DNA from: Chelativorans sp. YIM 93263 | GTDB lineage: Bacteria; Pseudomonadota; Alphaproteobacteria; Rhizobiales; Rhizobiaceae | Assembly (NCBI RefSeq): GCF_028767125.1 | Contig: NZ_JAKCWP010000009.1 | Location: 121,040 to 185,039 of the forward strand | DNA length: 64,000 bases | Direction: 5' to 3' | Shown: positions 34,406-43,530 of the stretch, in pieces | Layout: every line of letters begins with the position of its first letter | Position numbering within the stretch: the first letter of the stretch is position 1 | Notes under the pieces: model-generated | Told to the model about the DNA's origin: nothing | What the model saw: only the letters and a program-made list of their open reading frames with translations | Database searches by the model: none | Translations under genes and position numbers: made by a program

Positions 34406-36172
34406 ATGCGTTCCAAGGAAACAATGACGGCTTCAAAGCGCAGGAGTGCAGAGAGCCTCACAAAAGGCTTCAGGGGCATCTTCGGCTTTCTGTTCGGGAT
34501 GTCAGGGATCATCAACATTCTCGCGCTTACGGGCGCGTTCTACATGCTTCAGATCTATGATCGCGCCCTCACCAGCGGAAGCGTACCGACGCTTTTAGCC
34601 ATCTCGGTTTTGGCCATAGGCCTCTACTTTTTCCAGGGTCTCTTCGACGCCATCCGTTCGCAGATACTCGTGCGCATTGGAGCGCGCCTGGACAGGAAAG
34701 TAGCACCGCTGGCGCATGAGGTGGCGATAGATATGCCGCGTTTCGGCTTTTCGACCGCGGAGGCGCTCGAGCGGGGCCGCGACGTCGATACGGTACGCGG
34801 CTTTCTCGGCAGCCAAGGACCGATGGCGCTTTTCGACCTTCCCTGGATGCCACTCTTCCTCGCTTTCGTCTACATGCTCCACCCGTGGCTAGGTGCCCTC
34901 ACGATCGGAGGGGCATTCGTCCTGACCATGCTTACGATCGTGGCTGAATTGCTGACACGGAGGTTGAGCTACGCCACCCACCAGGCCGCGGTCACCCGCA
35001 ATGCGATTGCAGATTCCAACACACGCAACGCCGATGTCCTGAAAGCGATGGGATTTGCCGGCAGGGCCATATTGCGGTTCCGGCGGGCCAACGAAGAACA
35101 TCTGGAGCTGCAGACCCGAACCAACGACATCAGCGGCACGTTCGGCGCATTCTCCCGCGTACTGCGCATGATCCTGCAGTCAGCCGTTCTCGGGCTGGGA
35201 GCGTTTCTCACCATTCAGGGAGAATTGAGCGCGGGCGCAATTATAGCAGCCTCGGTAGCATCCGCCCGCGCGCTAGCTCCCATTGATCTCGCCATCGGCA
35301 ACTGGAAGAACGTCGTATCGGCGCGGACCGCCTTTGGACGCCTCAAGGAAACGGCGATGGCTCTAGCGGACAATGAAGTCCCAATGCCGCTGCCGGAACC
35401 AAAAAAGTCCCTGAAAGTGGAGACCATAACAGTCGCTGCTCCCGGTTCCGGCCGAGTCCTGCTGAGCGATGTAAGCTTCGAGATGAAAGCTGGACAGGCT
35501 CTCGGCATTATCGGCCCCAGCGGCGGTGGCAAAACGACGCTAGTTCGTGCCCTGACCGGCATCTGGCCTGTCTTGCGCGGGAGCGTGAGGCTTGATGATG
35601 CAGAGCTTTCACAGTGGGATGATGAGGCTCTCGGACAGTATGTCGGATACCTTCCACAGGAGGTGGCGCTGCTCGACGCGACGGTCGAGGAGAACATCTC
35701 GCGACTCCACGAAGGACCCGATGCCCGCGCCATTGTCGAAGCGGCAATGGCGGCGGGTGTCCATGAAATGATTGTACGGATGCCGGAAGGATATCGCACG
35801 GAGCTGGGACCGCTCGGCGTCTCGCTCTCAGGGGGGCAGCGGCAGCGCATCGGTCTGGCTCGCGCCCTATTCGGCAATCCGTTCGTCGTGGTGCTCGACG
35901 AGCCGAATTCAAATCTCGATGGAGAGGGGGAGCGGGCGCTCACCGCAGCAATCGAAGACGTGAAGAGTCGCGGCGGCATCGTCGTGGTGATCGCCCACCG
36001 CCCAAGCGCACTGGCTGCCGTGGACTTAGTAGCTGTCGTCCAGAACGGCAGAATGACAGCCTTCGGTCCCAAGGAAGAGATAATGGGCAACGCAAAAGCG
36101 CGGGAAGCTCCGGCCGCGGAGCTTAAGACCCGTCAAGAGGCGCGGCCCATGGCCGCTCGGGTGATGGCATGA
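34406..36172 (+). CDS. type I secretion ABC exporter (PrtD-like)
   Basis: A 588-residue exporter; ATG 34406 is preferred over GTG 34376. An N-terminal six-helix domain begins GMSGIINILALTGAFYMLQI YDRAL. The nucleotide-binding domain has Walker A GPSGGGKTTL, the PrtD-type GYLPQEVALLDATVEENISR, the signature LSGGQRQRIGLARAL and Walker B FVVVLDEPNSNLD. It powers export of RTX proteins across the inner membrane with the fusion protein encoded downstream and a TolC-like outer channel, which is not in this window. Its stop overlaps the next gene (ATGA). Confidence 0.93.
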   Translation: MRSKETMTASKRRSAESLTKGFRGIFGFLFGMSGIINILALTGAFYMLQIYDRALTSGSVPTLLAISVLAIGLYFFQGLFDAIRSQILVRIGARLDRKVAPLAHEVAIDMPRFGFSTAEALERGRDVDTVRGFLGSQGPMALFDLPWMPLFLAFVYMLHPWLGALTIGGAFVLTMLTIVAELLTRRLSYATHQAAVTRNAIADSNTRNADVLKAMGFAGRAILRFRRANEEHLELQTRTNDISGTFGAFSRVLRMILQSAVLGLGAFLTIQGELSAGAIIAASVASARALAPIDLAIGNWKNVVSARTAFGRLKETAMALADNEVPMPLPEPKKSLKVETITVAAPGSGRVLLSDVSFEMKAGQALGIIGPSGGGKTTLVRALTGIWPVLRGSVRLDDAELSQWDDEALGQYVGYLPQEVALLDATVEENISRLHEGPDARAIVEAAMAAGVHEMIVRMPEGYRTELGPLGVSLSGGQRQRIGLARALFGNPFVVVLDEPNSNLDGEGERALTAAIEDVKSRGGIVVVIAHRPSALAAVDLVAVVQNGRMTAFGPKEEIMGNAKAREAPAAELKTRQEARPMAARVMA

Positions 36173-38520
36173 TCGAAATCAAAGGAACGAGAACGCAAGA
36201 AGCGGAATCCAACGCTGCCCAGCGCTATTTCTTTAAGAACGCGAGCAAGAAATCGAAGACACCCGCCATTCTGGCCATTTCTATCACGGGCCTTGCCCTT
36301 TACCTCAAATCGCTCTTTCCCGGCAGTGCAGAGGAGGAGGGAGAAGAAGCGGCCGGATCGGAAGAGAACGAACTGGTCGCGGAAGCCGATCCGCTAAACT
36401 TCCAAGAGCTACCACCGGAATTGTTGAACCAGAATCCCACAGGTACCGCAGAGGAGCCGACGGGGCCCGAAGGTTCGGGAGGAAGGCTGCTCGAGGTTAC
36501 GCCACCAATGGATTTCACGCAGGTCGAGACGCTGGATCTGGGAGATTTTTATAGTCCCGAATTGAGTTGGGATGACTTTCAATCGCTCGGTGTCGAGAAT
36601 CGGGCTTACTTGGCCGCAAACGATAATTCTGTCAGCCGCCAAGCGTTCGATCCGGTTGTGCCCGGTGCCGTAGTCGTCGAAAAAGAAGTTGACGGCGAAA
36701 CCGATGGCAATGACAGCCAAACGGACGACGACATTGATGACGGAAAAGACGATGAAGCCGATGAGGACAATAAATCCGCGACGGACCGCGACAGCAACGA
36801 CGGTAACTGCGGCGGGGCCTCCCAAACGAGCAACCGTGCCCCGAGAGTTGCAGGTCCTGTCTACCTCACGGATGTGTCAGGCTGCGCCATTCTCGCTATC
36901 GGTCTCTCAGAACTCTTGCAGAACGCAACGGATCCTGACGGAGACGCGCTCGCGGTGCAGAACCTTACGGTCTCATCGGGTTCGATTACACAGACGGATG
37001 AAGGCTGGGTTTTCCAGAGTGGGCCACAGATGCTCGGTCCCGTCACGATCTTTTACGATGTCACTGACGGTGGAGCCTCAGTATCACAGACTGCGCATTT
37101 TTCGGTCGTGAAGTCACGCCTCGAAGGAAGTTCCGGAGATGACGCGCTCCTGGGCAGCATGTGTGCCGACGAAATCGATGGTGGTAGCGGCGACGACAAC
37201 ATTGACGGCCGCTGGGGCAACGATGTTGTCGTCGGCGGGGATGGACATGATCATATCGTCGCGGGAGCCGGAAACGACATCGTATTCGGCGGCAATGGCG
37301 ACGACATAATCTTCGGCGGTCAAGGCAGCGATCATATAGCCGGAGGAGCGGGCAATGACCGCCTCTTCGGAGAAGACGGTGATGATATCGTTTTCGGTAA
37401 CGATGGGAACGATCGCCTGAGTGGGGGGCACGGCGACGATCTGATGTCTGGAGGCGCGGGGAACGACATCGTTGCAGGGAATTCCGGAAATGACACTATC
37501 TCCGGCGATGAAGGCGAGGACATCCTGGAAGGTGGCTCCGGCAACGACGTCGTGGACGGCGGCTCGGGGGACGATTCCATTATGGACGGTACGGGAGAGG
37601 ATGTTGTCTACGCCGGAACGGGCAACGATGCGGTGGTCGCGAGCCTCGACGGCGAGAATGACCTTTATCACGGCGGAGAGGGTTGCGATGCGATCGACTA
37701 TTCCGAGACCGTTGAAGGCGTAGCAGTAGACCTCGCGAAAAAAACCGCCGTTGGCATCGAGATAGGTAATGACAAAGTTGCGTCCTTCGAAGCGGCATAT
37801 GGCGGCAGCGGCAGTGACGAGTTAACGGGAAACGAGGGCAGCGACACCCTGTACGGCAACCAGGGGGACGACCTGATCGATGGATCGTCCGGTGATGACG
37901 TGCTCTACGATGGAGAGGGTGAGGACACGGTTCTGGGCGGGGCCGACAACGATCGCTTTATGGCTGCAGCCGATGGAGACGACGATCATTTCGACGGCGG
38001 AAAAGGATGCGACACGCTGGATTATTCTGCGACGAAACAAGGTGTGACCGTCAATTTGCACAGCGGCACTGCGTGCGGCGTTGAGATCGGGGAGGACACC
38101 ATTTCCGGTTTCGAGACCGCCATCGGGGGAACAGGGGACGATTATTTCATCGCCGGAAACGCGCCCGCTGTGCTGGTCGGCGGGGAGGGGGAGAACACGT
38201 TCGAATTTCCACCCTCTCAGCCCCATGAGACCCCGAACGCTTCCAACTACGCGATTCTCGATTTCAAGGTCGGCGACCTGATCAGGATATCCAAATACGA
38301 CCTATTCGAGGAAGTACTCGACGAACTGGACGACCGTTTCGAGCAAATATACGGCGATGACGCCGACGACAATATCCCGATACGTTACAGACACGAATGG
38401 AATGATGAAATGGAGCGGACTGTGATCGAGGCCGACCTCAACGGAGATGACATCTACGAAATCTCGCTCTCGGTCCACGGGCACCGCGAGCTTGTAGTCT
38501 CCGAAGGCACCTTAAGCTAG
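36169..38520 (+). CDS. RTX protein with N-terminal membrane segment and cadherin-like domain
   Basis: A 783-residue protein. Residues about 31-52 (KTPAILAISITGLALYLKSL) form one hydrophobic helix after a basic start. An acidic low-complexity region (about 165-225, DDDIDDGKDDEADEDN) is followed by a RapA2/cadherin-like domain (220-318; NATDPDGDALAVQNLTVSSG) and RTX Ca2+-binding repeats (about 320-490 and 545-680). The C-terminal 100 residues are acidic and lack the usual hydrophobic secretion tail seen in the peroxidase. It is translationally coupled to the exporter. It could be a membrane-tethered partner of the secretion machine or an exported adhesin. Confidence 0.88.
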   Translation: MIEIKGTRTQEAESNAAQRYFFKNASKKSKTPAILAISITGLALYLKSLFPGSAEEEGEEAAGSEENELVAEADPLNFQELPPELLNQNPTGTAEEPTGPEGSGGRLLEVTPPMDFTQVETLDLGDFYSPELSWDDFQSLGVENRAYLAANDNSVSRQAFDPVVPGAVVVEKEVDGETDGNDSQTDDDIDDGKDDEADEDNKSATDRDSNDGNCGGASQTSNRAPRVAGPVYLTDVSGCAILAIGLSELLQNATDPDGDALAVQNLTVSSGSITQTDEGWVFQSGPQMLGPVTIFYDVTDGGASVSQTAHFSVVKSRLEGSSGDDALLGSMCADEIDGGSGDDNIDGRWGNDVVVGGDGHDHIVAGAGNDIVFGGNGDDIIFGGQGSDHIAGGAGNDRLFGEDGDDIVFGNDGNDRLSGGHGDDLMSGGAGNDIVAGNSGNDTISGDEGEDILEGGSGNDVVDGGSGDDSIMDGTGEDVVYAGTGNDAVVASLDGENDLYHGGEGCDAIDYSETVEGVAVDLAKKTAVGIEIGNDKVASFEAAYGGSGSDELTGNEGSDTLYGNQGDDLIDGSSGDDVLYDGEGEDTVLGGADNDRFMAAADGDDDHFDGGKGCDTLDYSATKQGVTVNLHSGTACGVEIGEDTISGFETAIGGTGDDYFIAGNAPAVLVGGEGENTFEFPPSQPHETPNASNYAILDFKVGDLIRISKYDLFEEVLDELDDRFEQIYGDDADDNIPIRYRHEWNDEMERTVIEADLNGDDIYEISLSVHGHRELVVSEGTLS

Positions 38521-38551
38521 GACATCGGCGCTTAAAGTACGGGGGTTGCGA

Positions 38552-39856
38552 ATGAAACATGAGAACAGCAAGGAACGGACGTTCACGGTAAGGTCGCGGG
38601 TGTTTTTGGGCTGTACCCTCGGGTTTCTGCTCGTCGCGGGCGCTGGAGGATGGGCCGCAACCGCTCAGCTCGAAGGCGCTGTCATTGCACAGGGATCTGT
38701 GGCGGTGGACCAGAACCTCAAGTCGATCCAGCACCGAGACGGCGGTATCGTCTCCGAGATCGCCATACGTGAAGGAGATGGAGTCGAGAAAGGCCAAATA
38801 CTGATCAGGCTCGAAGATGCACAAACGAAGGCAGAACTTGCGATTGTGAAGTCACAATTGATCGAGCTTGCTGCAAGGAAAGCCAGGCTGCTGGCCGAGC
38901 GAGACGGCCTTGAATCTATTGAGTTCCCAGAAAGCCTTTACCTTCAGCATCCCGATATCACTTTGTTGGTGAACGGCGAAACCAGACTCTTCGAAGGGAA
39001 CCGCTTAAATCGCGAGAGTCAAAAGCAGCAGCTGGAACTAGGCGCTGAGCAAATCGGCGAGGAAATAAAGGGACTGGAAGCGCAGCGCGCCTCCAAGGAC
39101 GACGAAATCGCCCTGTTGGAAATCGAGTACGAGAAGATCAAGGGACTCGCTGACAAGAAGCTGATCGAGAACACGCGCATATACAATTCCGACCGTGACA
39201 AGGCACGGCTGGCTGGTGAGCGCGGCGAGATCGACGCGGCGATCGCAAGGGCTAGAACCCGCATGAGCGAAATCCGGCTGCAGATAATTTCAGTTGACGA
39301 GACCGCCCGAACTGAAGCGCAACGTGAGCTAAGTCAGGTCGAAGCCGAAATCTCCGAACTAAATGAACGGCGGTATGCTCTTGAGGATCGCCTCTCGCGC
39401 ACTGATATTCGGGCACCGATTTCCGGGACGATCAATGAACTCAACATCCACACGATCGGCGGCGTTATCACCCCTGCGGAGGTATTAGTGACGATCGTGC
39501 CGCAGGATGCGAAGCTGAAGGTCGAAGCAAGGTTAAGTCCAGCTACCATCGACCAGGTGTCGTCCGGGCAGGCGGCAAGGCTGCGGTTCACGGCCTTCAA
39601 CCAAAGGACCACGCCGGAACTCAAGGGGGAGGTGGTCCGCGTGTCTCCTGCCACCACTCGTGACCAGTCGACCGGTGAGACATTCTATCTCGGCGATATC
39701 CAAGTTTCAGAAGAAGAACTCGAAAAGCTTCGCGGCGAAGCTCTTCTCCCCGGCATGCCCGTCGAGGTTTACGTCACCACCGAAGAACGAAGTGCCATTT
39801 CATATCTCGCGAAACCGCTCTCGGACCAGCTAAACCGCGCGTTCAGAGAGCGGTAA
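38552..39856 (+). CDS. HlyD/PrtE-type membrane fusion protein
   Basis: A 434-residue protein; ATG 38552 is preferred to TTG 38546. There is one N-terminal membrane helix (FLGCTLGFLLVAGAGGWAAT), a biotinyl-lipoyl half (HRDGGIVSEIAIREGDGVEK), a long coiled-coil hairpin (about 90-290), the second lipoyl half (TDIRAPISGTINELNIHTIG) and a C-terminal beta domain with GMPVEVYVTT. It bridges the ABC exporter to the outer-membrane channel in type I secretion. It is the last gene of the unit and is followed by a strong hairpin. Confidence 0.93.
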   Translation: MKHENSKERTFTVRSRVFLGCTLGFLLVAGAGGWAATAQLEGAVIAQGSVAVDQNLKSIQHRDGGIVSEIAIREGDGVEKGQILIRLEDAQTKAELAIVKSQLIELAARKARLLAERDGLESIEFPESLYLQHPDITLLVNGETRLFEGNRLNRESQKQQLELGAEQIGEEIKGLEAQRASKDDEIALLEIEYEKIKGLADKKLIENTRIYNSDRDKARLAGERGEIDAAIARARTRMSEIRLQIISVDETARTEAQRELSQVEAEISELNERRYALEDRLSRTDIRAPISGTINELNIHTIGGVITPAEVLVTIVPQDAKLKVEARLSPATIDQVSSGQAARLRFTAFNQRTTPELKGEVVRVSPATTRDQSTGETFYLGDIQVSEEELEKLRGEALLPGMPVEVYVTTEERSAISYLAKPLSDQLNRAFRER

Positions 39857-39895
39857 GGGATGGGCGGCCAGCCCCCTGAAAGCAGCCCATCCCTT
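39855..39895 (+). terminator. hairpin ending the secretion operon
   Basis: AAGGGATGGGC and GCCCATCCCTT form a perfect 11-base-pair stem around a 19-base loop immediately after the HlyD stop. The sequence then runs TCAAGC without a long T tract. It lies between this gene and the opposing LuxR-type regulator. Confidence 0.65.
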
Positions 39896-39955
39896 TCAAG
39901 CTTGTCCTGCTGAAGCCCATTACGCAGGTAGGCTTCACTCTAATGAAACCTTTCG

Positions 39956-40618
39956 CTAGTTCCGCCAAGCATCGTTCACGCTGCCTGCCGCTTCAGCTTG
40001 GCGCAATGCGTTTGCAAGCTCGAGGCGGTTCTTTACGCTGTGCTTTTGCAAAAGGACTGTCATGTAATGCTTGACGGTGTTTTCCGTTAAACCCAGCTTG
40101 TTTGCAATTTCCTTGTTGGTACCGCCCTTCAAGAGCAGTTCGGCAACTTGTCGCTCACGGGTACTAAGCCTTGCCCGCCGTTCGGCAGCTTTCCGAATTT
40201 CGGCATGTCGCATGGAGACGATTACCTTGCCCGCAATGCCGGGGCTAATGAAGGTCTCGCCCGAAACGACTTTTGCAACAGCATCCTTGACCTCGTCGCC
40301 AGTGCATTCAGCAGCGAGATAGCCGCCAGCTCCGGCCTCAATCGCCTTTATCGCGTAGTCGATCTTGGTCACGGTGGGGAAAACAAGAACCTTGATGCCG
40401 AAGATCACGATCTTCGAGATCATCCGAATTTCGTGATCCCAATCCACGCAGTCCATCAACACCACTTCAGGCCTATGTTTCACCGCAAGATCGAATGTCC
40501 TTGTGGTATCCAAATCTGCATGGACGAGCCTGTATGTTTCATCTTCGCCAAAAATTCGCATGAGTCCCTCGAGAACGATTGGCTGTCGTTTCACGAGCAG
40601 GATTCCGTGCTGTTCCAC
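39956..40618 (-). CDS. LuxR-type regulator with degenerate receiver domain
   Basis: A 220-residue NarL-like protein. The C-terminal helix-turn-helix is intact (LSTREVAELL-type: LSTRERQVAELLLKGGTNKE and ENTVKHYMTVLLQKH). The receiver keeps an Asp at position 56 (VVLMDCVDW). The acidic pair that binds Mg2+ is replaced by Lys10-Arg11 (GILLVKRQPIVLEGL), and the conserved Lys before the last helix is absent (GGYLAAECT). It probably works without phosphorylation. It is convergent with the secretion operon and has no kinase next to it, so it is a likely second regulator of the locus. Confidence 0.88.
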   Translation of the reverse strand: MEQHGILLVKRQPIVLEGLMRIFGEDETYRLVHADLDTTRTFDLAVKHRPEVVLMDCVDWDHEIRMISKIVIFGIKVLVFPTVTKIDYAIKAIEAGAGGYLAAECTGDEVKDAVAKVVSGETFISPGIAGKVIVSMRHAEIRKAAERRARLSTRERQVAELLLKGGTNKEIANKLGLTENTVKHYMTVLLQKHSVKNRLELANALRQAEAAGSVNDAWRN

Positions 40619-40876
40619 CTATTCCTCCCCCGGCCTGGTGAAGAGAAATTTTAATGGTTTGCCGATTCCCGCGCTACCGGATTATTAAATATTGATTAAC
40701 ACAAATGTGGAGGTCTGTACGTCTTGCGAGGTAATGAGCGGCACGTGACGTGGAACACGCGGCCATTCGGCTATCTCCATCCGCTTTAGTCACACTCAGC
40801 CATCTCAAGAGGAACTTCCGCCGTGCAGTTCACTCCGGGATCTAAACATCAGCTGGTCCGTGACGATGTGAGCTTC

Positions 40877-40916
40877 GCAATTAAAATTTTATGACGCAAC
40901 TATTGCATAACGCAAT
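40877..40916. promoter_or_regulatory. operator-like GCAA/TTGC repeats before the MarR gene
   Basis: GCAA-cta-TTGC (40896-40906) and ATTGC-ataac-GCAAT (40902-40916) are overlapping inverted repeats, with another GCAA at 40877. They lie 23-60 bases before ATG 40939, the position expected for autoregulation by a MarR dimer. Their presence favours 40939 over ATG 40891 as the start. Confidence 0.45.
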
Positions 40917-40938
40917 TATTCTGGTGTTTGATGGTTTT

Positions 40939-41457
40939 ATGACGGTCGAACGCAATCCGAAAGATCCCTCCTCGAAGTCAAGCGAGAGCTTGGCGGTGCT
41001 GGGTGTCGATGATCTGGATTGCCTGGAAGACCTGTTGAGCTTCTACGTACGATCGGTGAACTATGCGCTTTCGGCCGATCTCGATGCGCGCTTGGAGAAT
41101 CTGGAAGTCGCGCGAGGCACAGGGAAGATAACGGCTCTTTTGCTGATTGACTCCCATCCGGGGATACGTCCGTCCGCGATTGCAAAAGCCACGCTGCGTG
41201 ATCGCCCAAGTGTAAGCCGCATCATCACGCACTTGCTGCAGCACGGGCTTATTGCAAAACAGGAGACCCCGAGTGAGCGAAGGGCTTTCGCGCTCTACAT
41301 CACGGATGCGGGGCACGATCTGGCCCAGAAGGTCAGGAAAATCGTGAAAACGCAATCGGATGACTTTTTCTCCAGAATTCCCAAGGAAGATCAGGAGGAA
41401 CTGCTCCGGATTACACGCAACCTGTTCACGAAACTCCTGGAGGACCGCGCACCATGA
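40939..41457 (+). CDS. MarR-family transcriptional regulator
   Basis: A 172-residue winged-helix protein: TALLLIDSHPGIRPSAIAKA (recognition region start), RDRPSVSRIITHLLQHGLIA (recognition helix) and the wing ETPSERRAFALYITDAG. It is the first gene of a nine-gene unit and its stop overlaps the SDR start (ATGA), so it is probably an autoregulated local repressor responding to the transported substrate. ATG 40891 in the same frame is an alternative start but would place the operator-like repeats inside the gene. Confidence 0.88.
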   Translation: MTVERNPKDPSSKSSESLAVLGVDDLDCLEDLLSFYVRSVNYALSADLDARLENLEVARGTGKITALLLIDSHPGIRPSAIAKATLRDRPSVSRIITHLLQHGLIAKQETPSERRAFALYITDAGHDLAQKVRKIVKTQSDDFFSRIPKEDQEELLRITRNLFTKLLEDRAP

Positions 41458-42143
41458 CGGGGCGTGTCGCACTCATCTCCGGTGCGACACGAGGGATCGG
41501 TCTTTCCGTTGCGCGCCTCCTGCGGCTCGACGGCTGGCAGCTATCCCTGGGAATACGGGATCCCGCAAGGGCGGGAGCGGAGACCTCGGAGGATCACGTC
41601 ATATCCTACGACGCCACCTCCGGGAGCGAGAACGAATGGGTTCGCGCGGCCATGGATAGATTCGGCCGCATCGATGCGGTCGTCTGCTGTGCAGGAATTA
41701 TGACGCCACGCAACATCATCGAGATCGATGACGAGGCGCTAAACGAAATGCTCGAGGTTAACGTGAAATCACCTCGGCGACTCGTCAGCGCGGCATGGGA
41801 TGCCCTCAAGACTTGCGGAACCGGACGGGTTGTCATCCTTGCCTCGCTTTCCGGCAAGCGCGTCAAGTCGTCCGGCTCATCATCATATGCGATGACAAAA
41901 CATGCTGCGGTCGCGTTCACTCACGGAATCCGGCAAGCCGGATGGGATGACGGCATCAGGGCCACTGCGATATGTCCCGGTTACGTCAATACGGAAATGG
42001 CACGGGCCATCACCGACTTCCCGCCAGAGGAGATGACGCAGCCGGAAGATGTCGCCAAATTGGTGCATCTCGCACTGAAGCTTCCCAATACCGCATCTGT
42101 TTCAGAACTCGCTATCAATTGTCAGCTTGAGGAGTCCTTTTAA
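41454..42143 (+). CDS. short-chain dehydrogenase/reductase
   Basis: A 229-residue SDR. The cofactor motif is ISGATRGIGLSVARLL, then CCAGIM, the catalytic Ser in VILASLSGKRVKSSGSSS and the YxxxK motif YAMTK. It should oxidise or reduce a small alcohol/ketone with NAD(P). Placement between a MarR regulator and a FAD amine oxidase suggests it processes the carbonyl product of the oxidase. It is coupled on both sides (ATGA, then TAATG). Confidence 0.9.
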   Translation: MTGRVALISGATRGIGLSVARLLRLDGWQLSLGIRDPARAGAETSEDHVISYDATSGSENEWVRAAMDRFGRIDAVVCCAGIMTPRNIIEIDDEALNEMLEVNVKSPRRLVSAAWDALKTCGTGRVVILASLSGKRVKSSGSSSYAMTKHAAVAFTHGIRQAGWDDGIRATAICPGYVNTEMARAITDFPPEEMTQPEDVAKLVHLALKLPNTASVSELAINCQLEESF

Positions 42144-43474
42144 TGCCCGGCCCGACGCCTGTTCCTGTTCACAGTGATCCAGACCTGCCGGAAAAGGTGG
42201 ACGTTCTGGTGATTGGCGGGGGAATTATCGGCTGTTCAACGGCACTTGAGCTTGCGGAAAGTGGCTATCGGGTGGCCGTTTGCGAAAAGGGCGGTATCGG
42301 CCATGAGCAGTCGAGCCGTAACTGGGGCTGGGTCCGCATCACCAGACGTGACCCGCGGGAAGTGCCCCTGATGGCAGAGTCACTCCGGCTCTGGCGGAAT
42401 CTTGACAAGCGGACCGGACGTTCGACCGGATACCGGACAACCGGCATCACCTTCGTCTGCGACGATGAAAAAACCTTTGAGAATTACCGTAGGTGGAAAA
42501 GGCACCTGGAGCCTTTCCAGATCGAGAGCATACTGCTCAGCGCGCAGGAGATGCGCAACCTGAACCCTCGTAGCTGCCTCGAGGGCGCAGGTGCTCTGCA
42601 TACTCCCGGCGACGGTCGCGCCGAGCCACAGCGAGCCGCACCCGCGATCGCCGAAGCGGCTCGTGATCGCGGAGCTTTTATTCTCACCGAATGCGCCGTC
42701 CGGACCATTGAAACCGAAGGCGGTCGCGTTTCGGGGGTGGTGACAGAACGCGGCCAGATCAAATGCTCGACTGTCGTGCTGGCCGGCGGCGCTTGGTCGA
42801 ATCTCTTTCTGGGAAATATGGGTATCGACCTGCCTTCACTGGGAGTTGTCAGCCATGTGCTTCGCACAGATCCGATTGACGGGGGGCCAAAGGACGCTGT
42901 TTGGACAAGCAGGTTCTCCATTCGCAAGCGCGAGGACGGCGGATACACGATTTCTCGCGGCTCCGGAACGACCGTTGAAATTGTCCCGAACTCATTCAAG
43001 TATGCCGCCAAGTACTTAAGCGCTCTGAAAATGCAGGGCCGGGAACTTCACTTTCGGCTGGGCAAACGCTTCCTTCATGAAGCCATGCGCCCGAGGACCT
43101 GGAAATCGAGCGAAACGAGCCCCTTTGAAAGAGAGCGCGTTTTCGATCCGCAGCCCTCTCCACGTATGCTCAAGCGCCTAATTTCCAACGTCGCCATGGC
43201 TTTTCCCGCGCTCAAGGATGCGACAGTGGCACAGCGCTGGGCCGGCTGCATCGATGTGACACCAGACGCGATCCCTGTCATATCCGACGTCGCGGCCACA
43301 CCAGGACTTTATCTCGCGACGGGGTTTTCAGGGCACGGTTTTGGAATCGGCCCGGCGGCTGGCGGTCTGATGGCGGACCTCGTTGTCGGCCGTCCACCGC
43401 GGGTTGATCCCAAAGAGTTTCGGTTTTCGCGCTTTACGGACGGAAGCCGAGTGGCCCCCGATCCTGGCTATTGA
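42143..43474 (+). CDS. FAD-dependent amine/D-amino-acid oxidase (DadA/DAO family)
   Basis: A 443-residue DAO-fold flavoprotein. The FAD-binding motif VLVIGGGIIGCSTALELAES is followed by EKGGIGHEQSSRNWGWVRI, a typical glycine/D-amino-acid oxidase signature. The C-terminus has RWAGCIDVTPDAIPVISDV and GFSGHGFGIGP. Such enzymes oxidise C-N bonds of secondary amines such as sarcosine, iminodiacetate, opines or D-amino acids. Adjacent Opp-type transporter genes suggest an imported N-substituted amino acid as substrate. Confidence 0.9.
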   Translation: MPGPTPVPVHSDPDLPEKVDVLVIGGGIIGCSTALELAESGYRVAVCEKGGIGHEQSSRNWGWVRITRRDPREVPLMAESLRLWRNLDKRTGRSTGYRTTGITFVCDDEKTFENYRRWKRHLEPFQIESILLSAQEMRNLNPRSCLEGAGALHTPGDGRAEPQRAAPAIAEAARDRGAFILTECAVRTIETEGGRVSGVVTERGQIKCSTVVLAGGAWSNLFLGNMGIDLPSLGVVSHVLRTDPIDGGPKDAVWTSRFSIRKREDGGYTISRGSGTTVEIVPNSFKYAAKYLSALKMQGRELHFRLGKRFLHEAMRPRTWKSSETSPFERERVFDPQPSPRMLKRLISNVAMAFPALKDATVAQRWAGCIDVTPDAIPVISDVAATPGLYLATGFSGHGFGIGPAAGGLMADLVVGRPPRVDPKEFRFSRFTDGSRVAPDPGY

Positions 43475-43530
43475 TCGGGATAACTTCGGAAAAACAATAA
43501 CAAATAGGGAACAAGAGAGGAGTATTCAGG

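Noticed and set aside
29950..38200. Short regularly spaced repeats that could suggest a CRISPR array or minisatellite
   Set aside because: They are the coding repeats of RTX nonapeptides (about 27 bases), imperfect and in frame throughout.
29869..38226. Many long antisense ORFs (up to 427 codons at 30964-32247 minus) opposite the RTX genes
   Set aside because: They mirror the GGxGxD repeat codons on the other strand, have no ribosome sites and repeat low-complexity Ser/Pro patterns.
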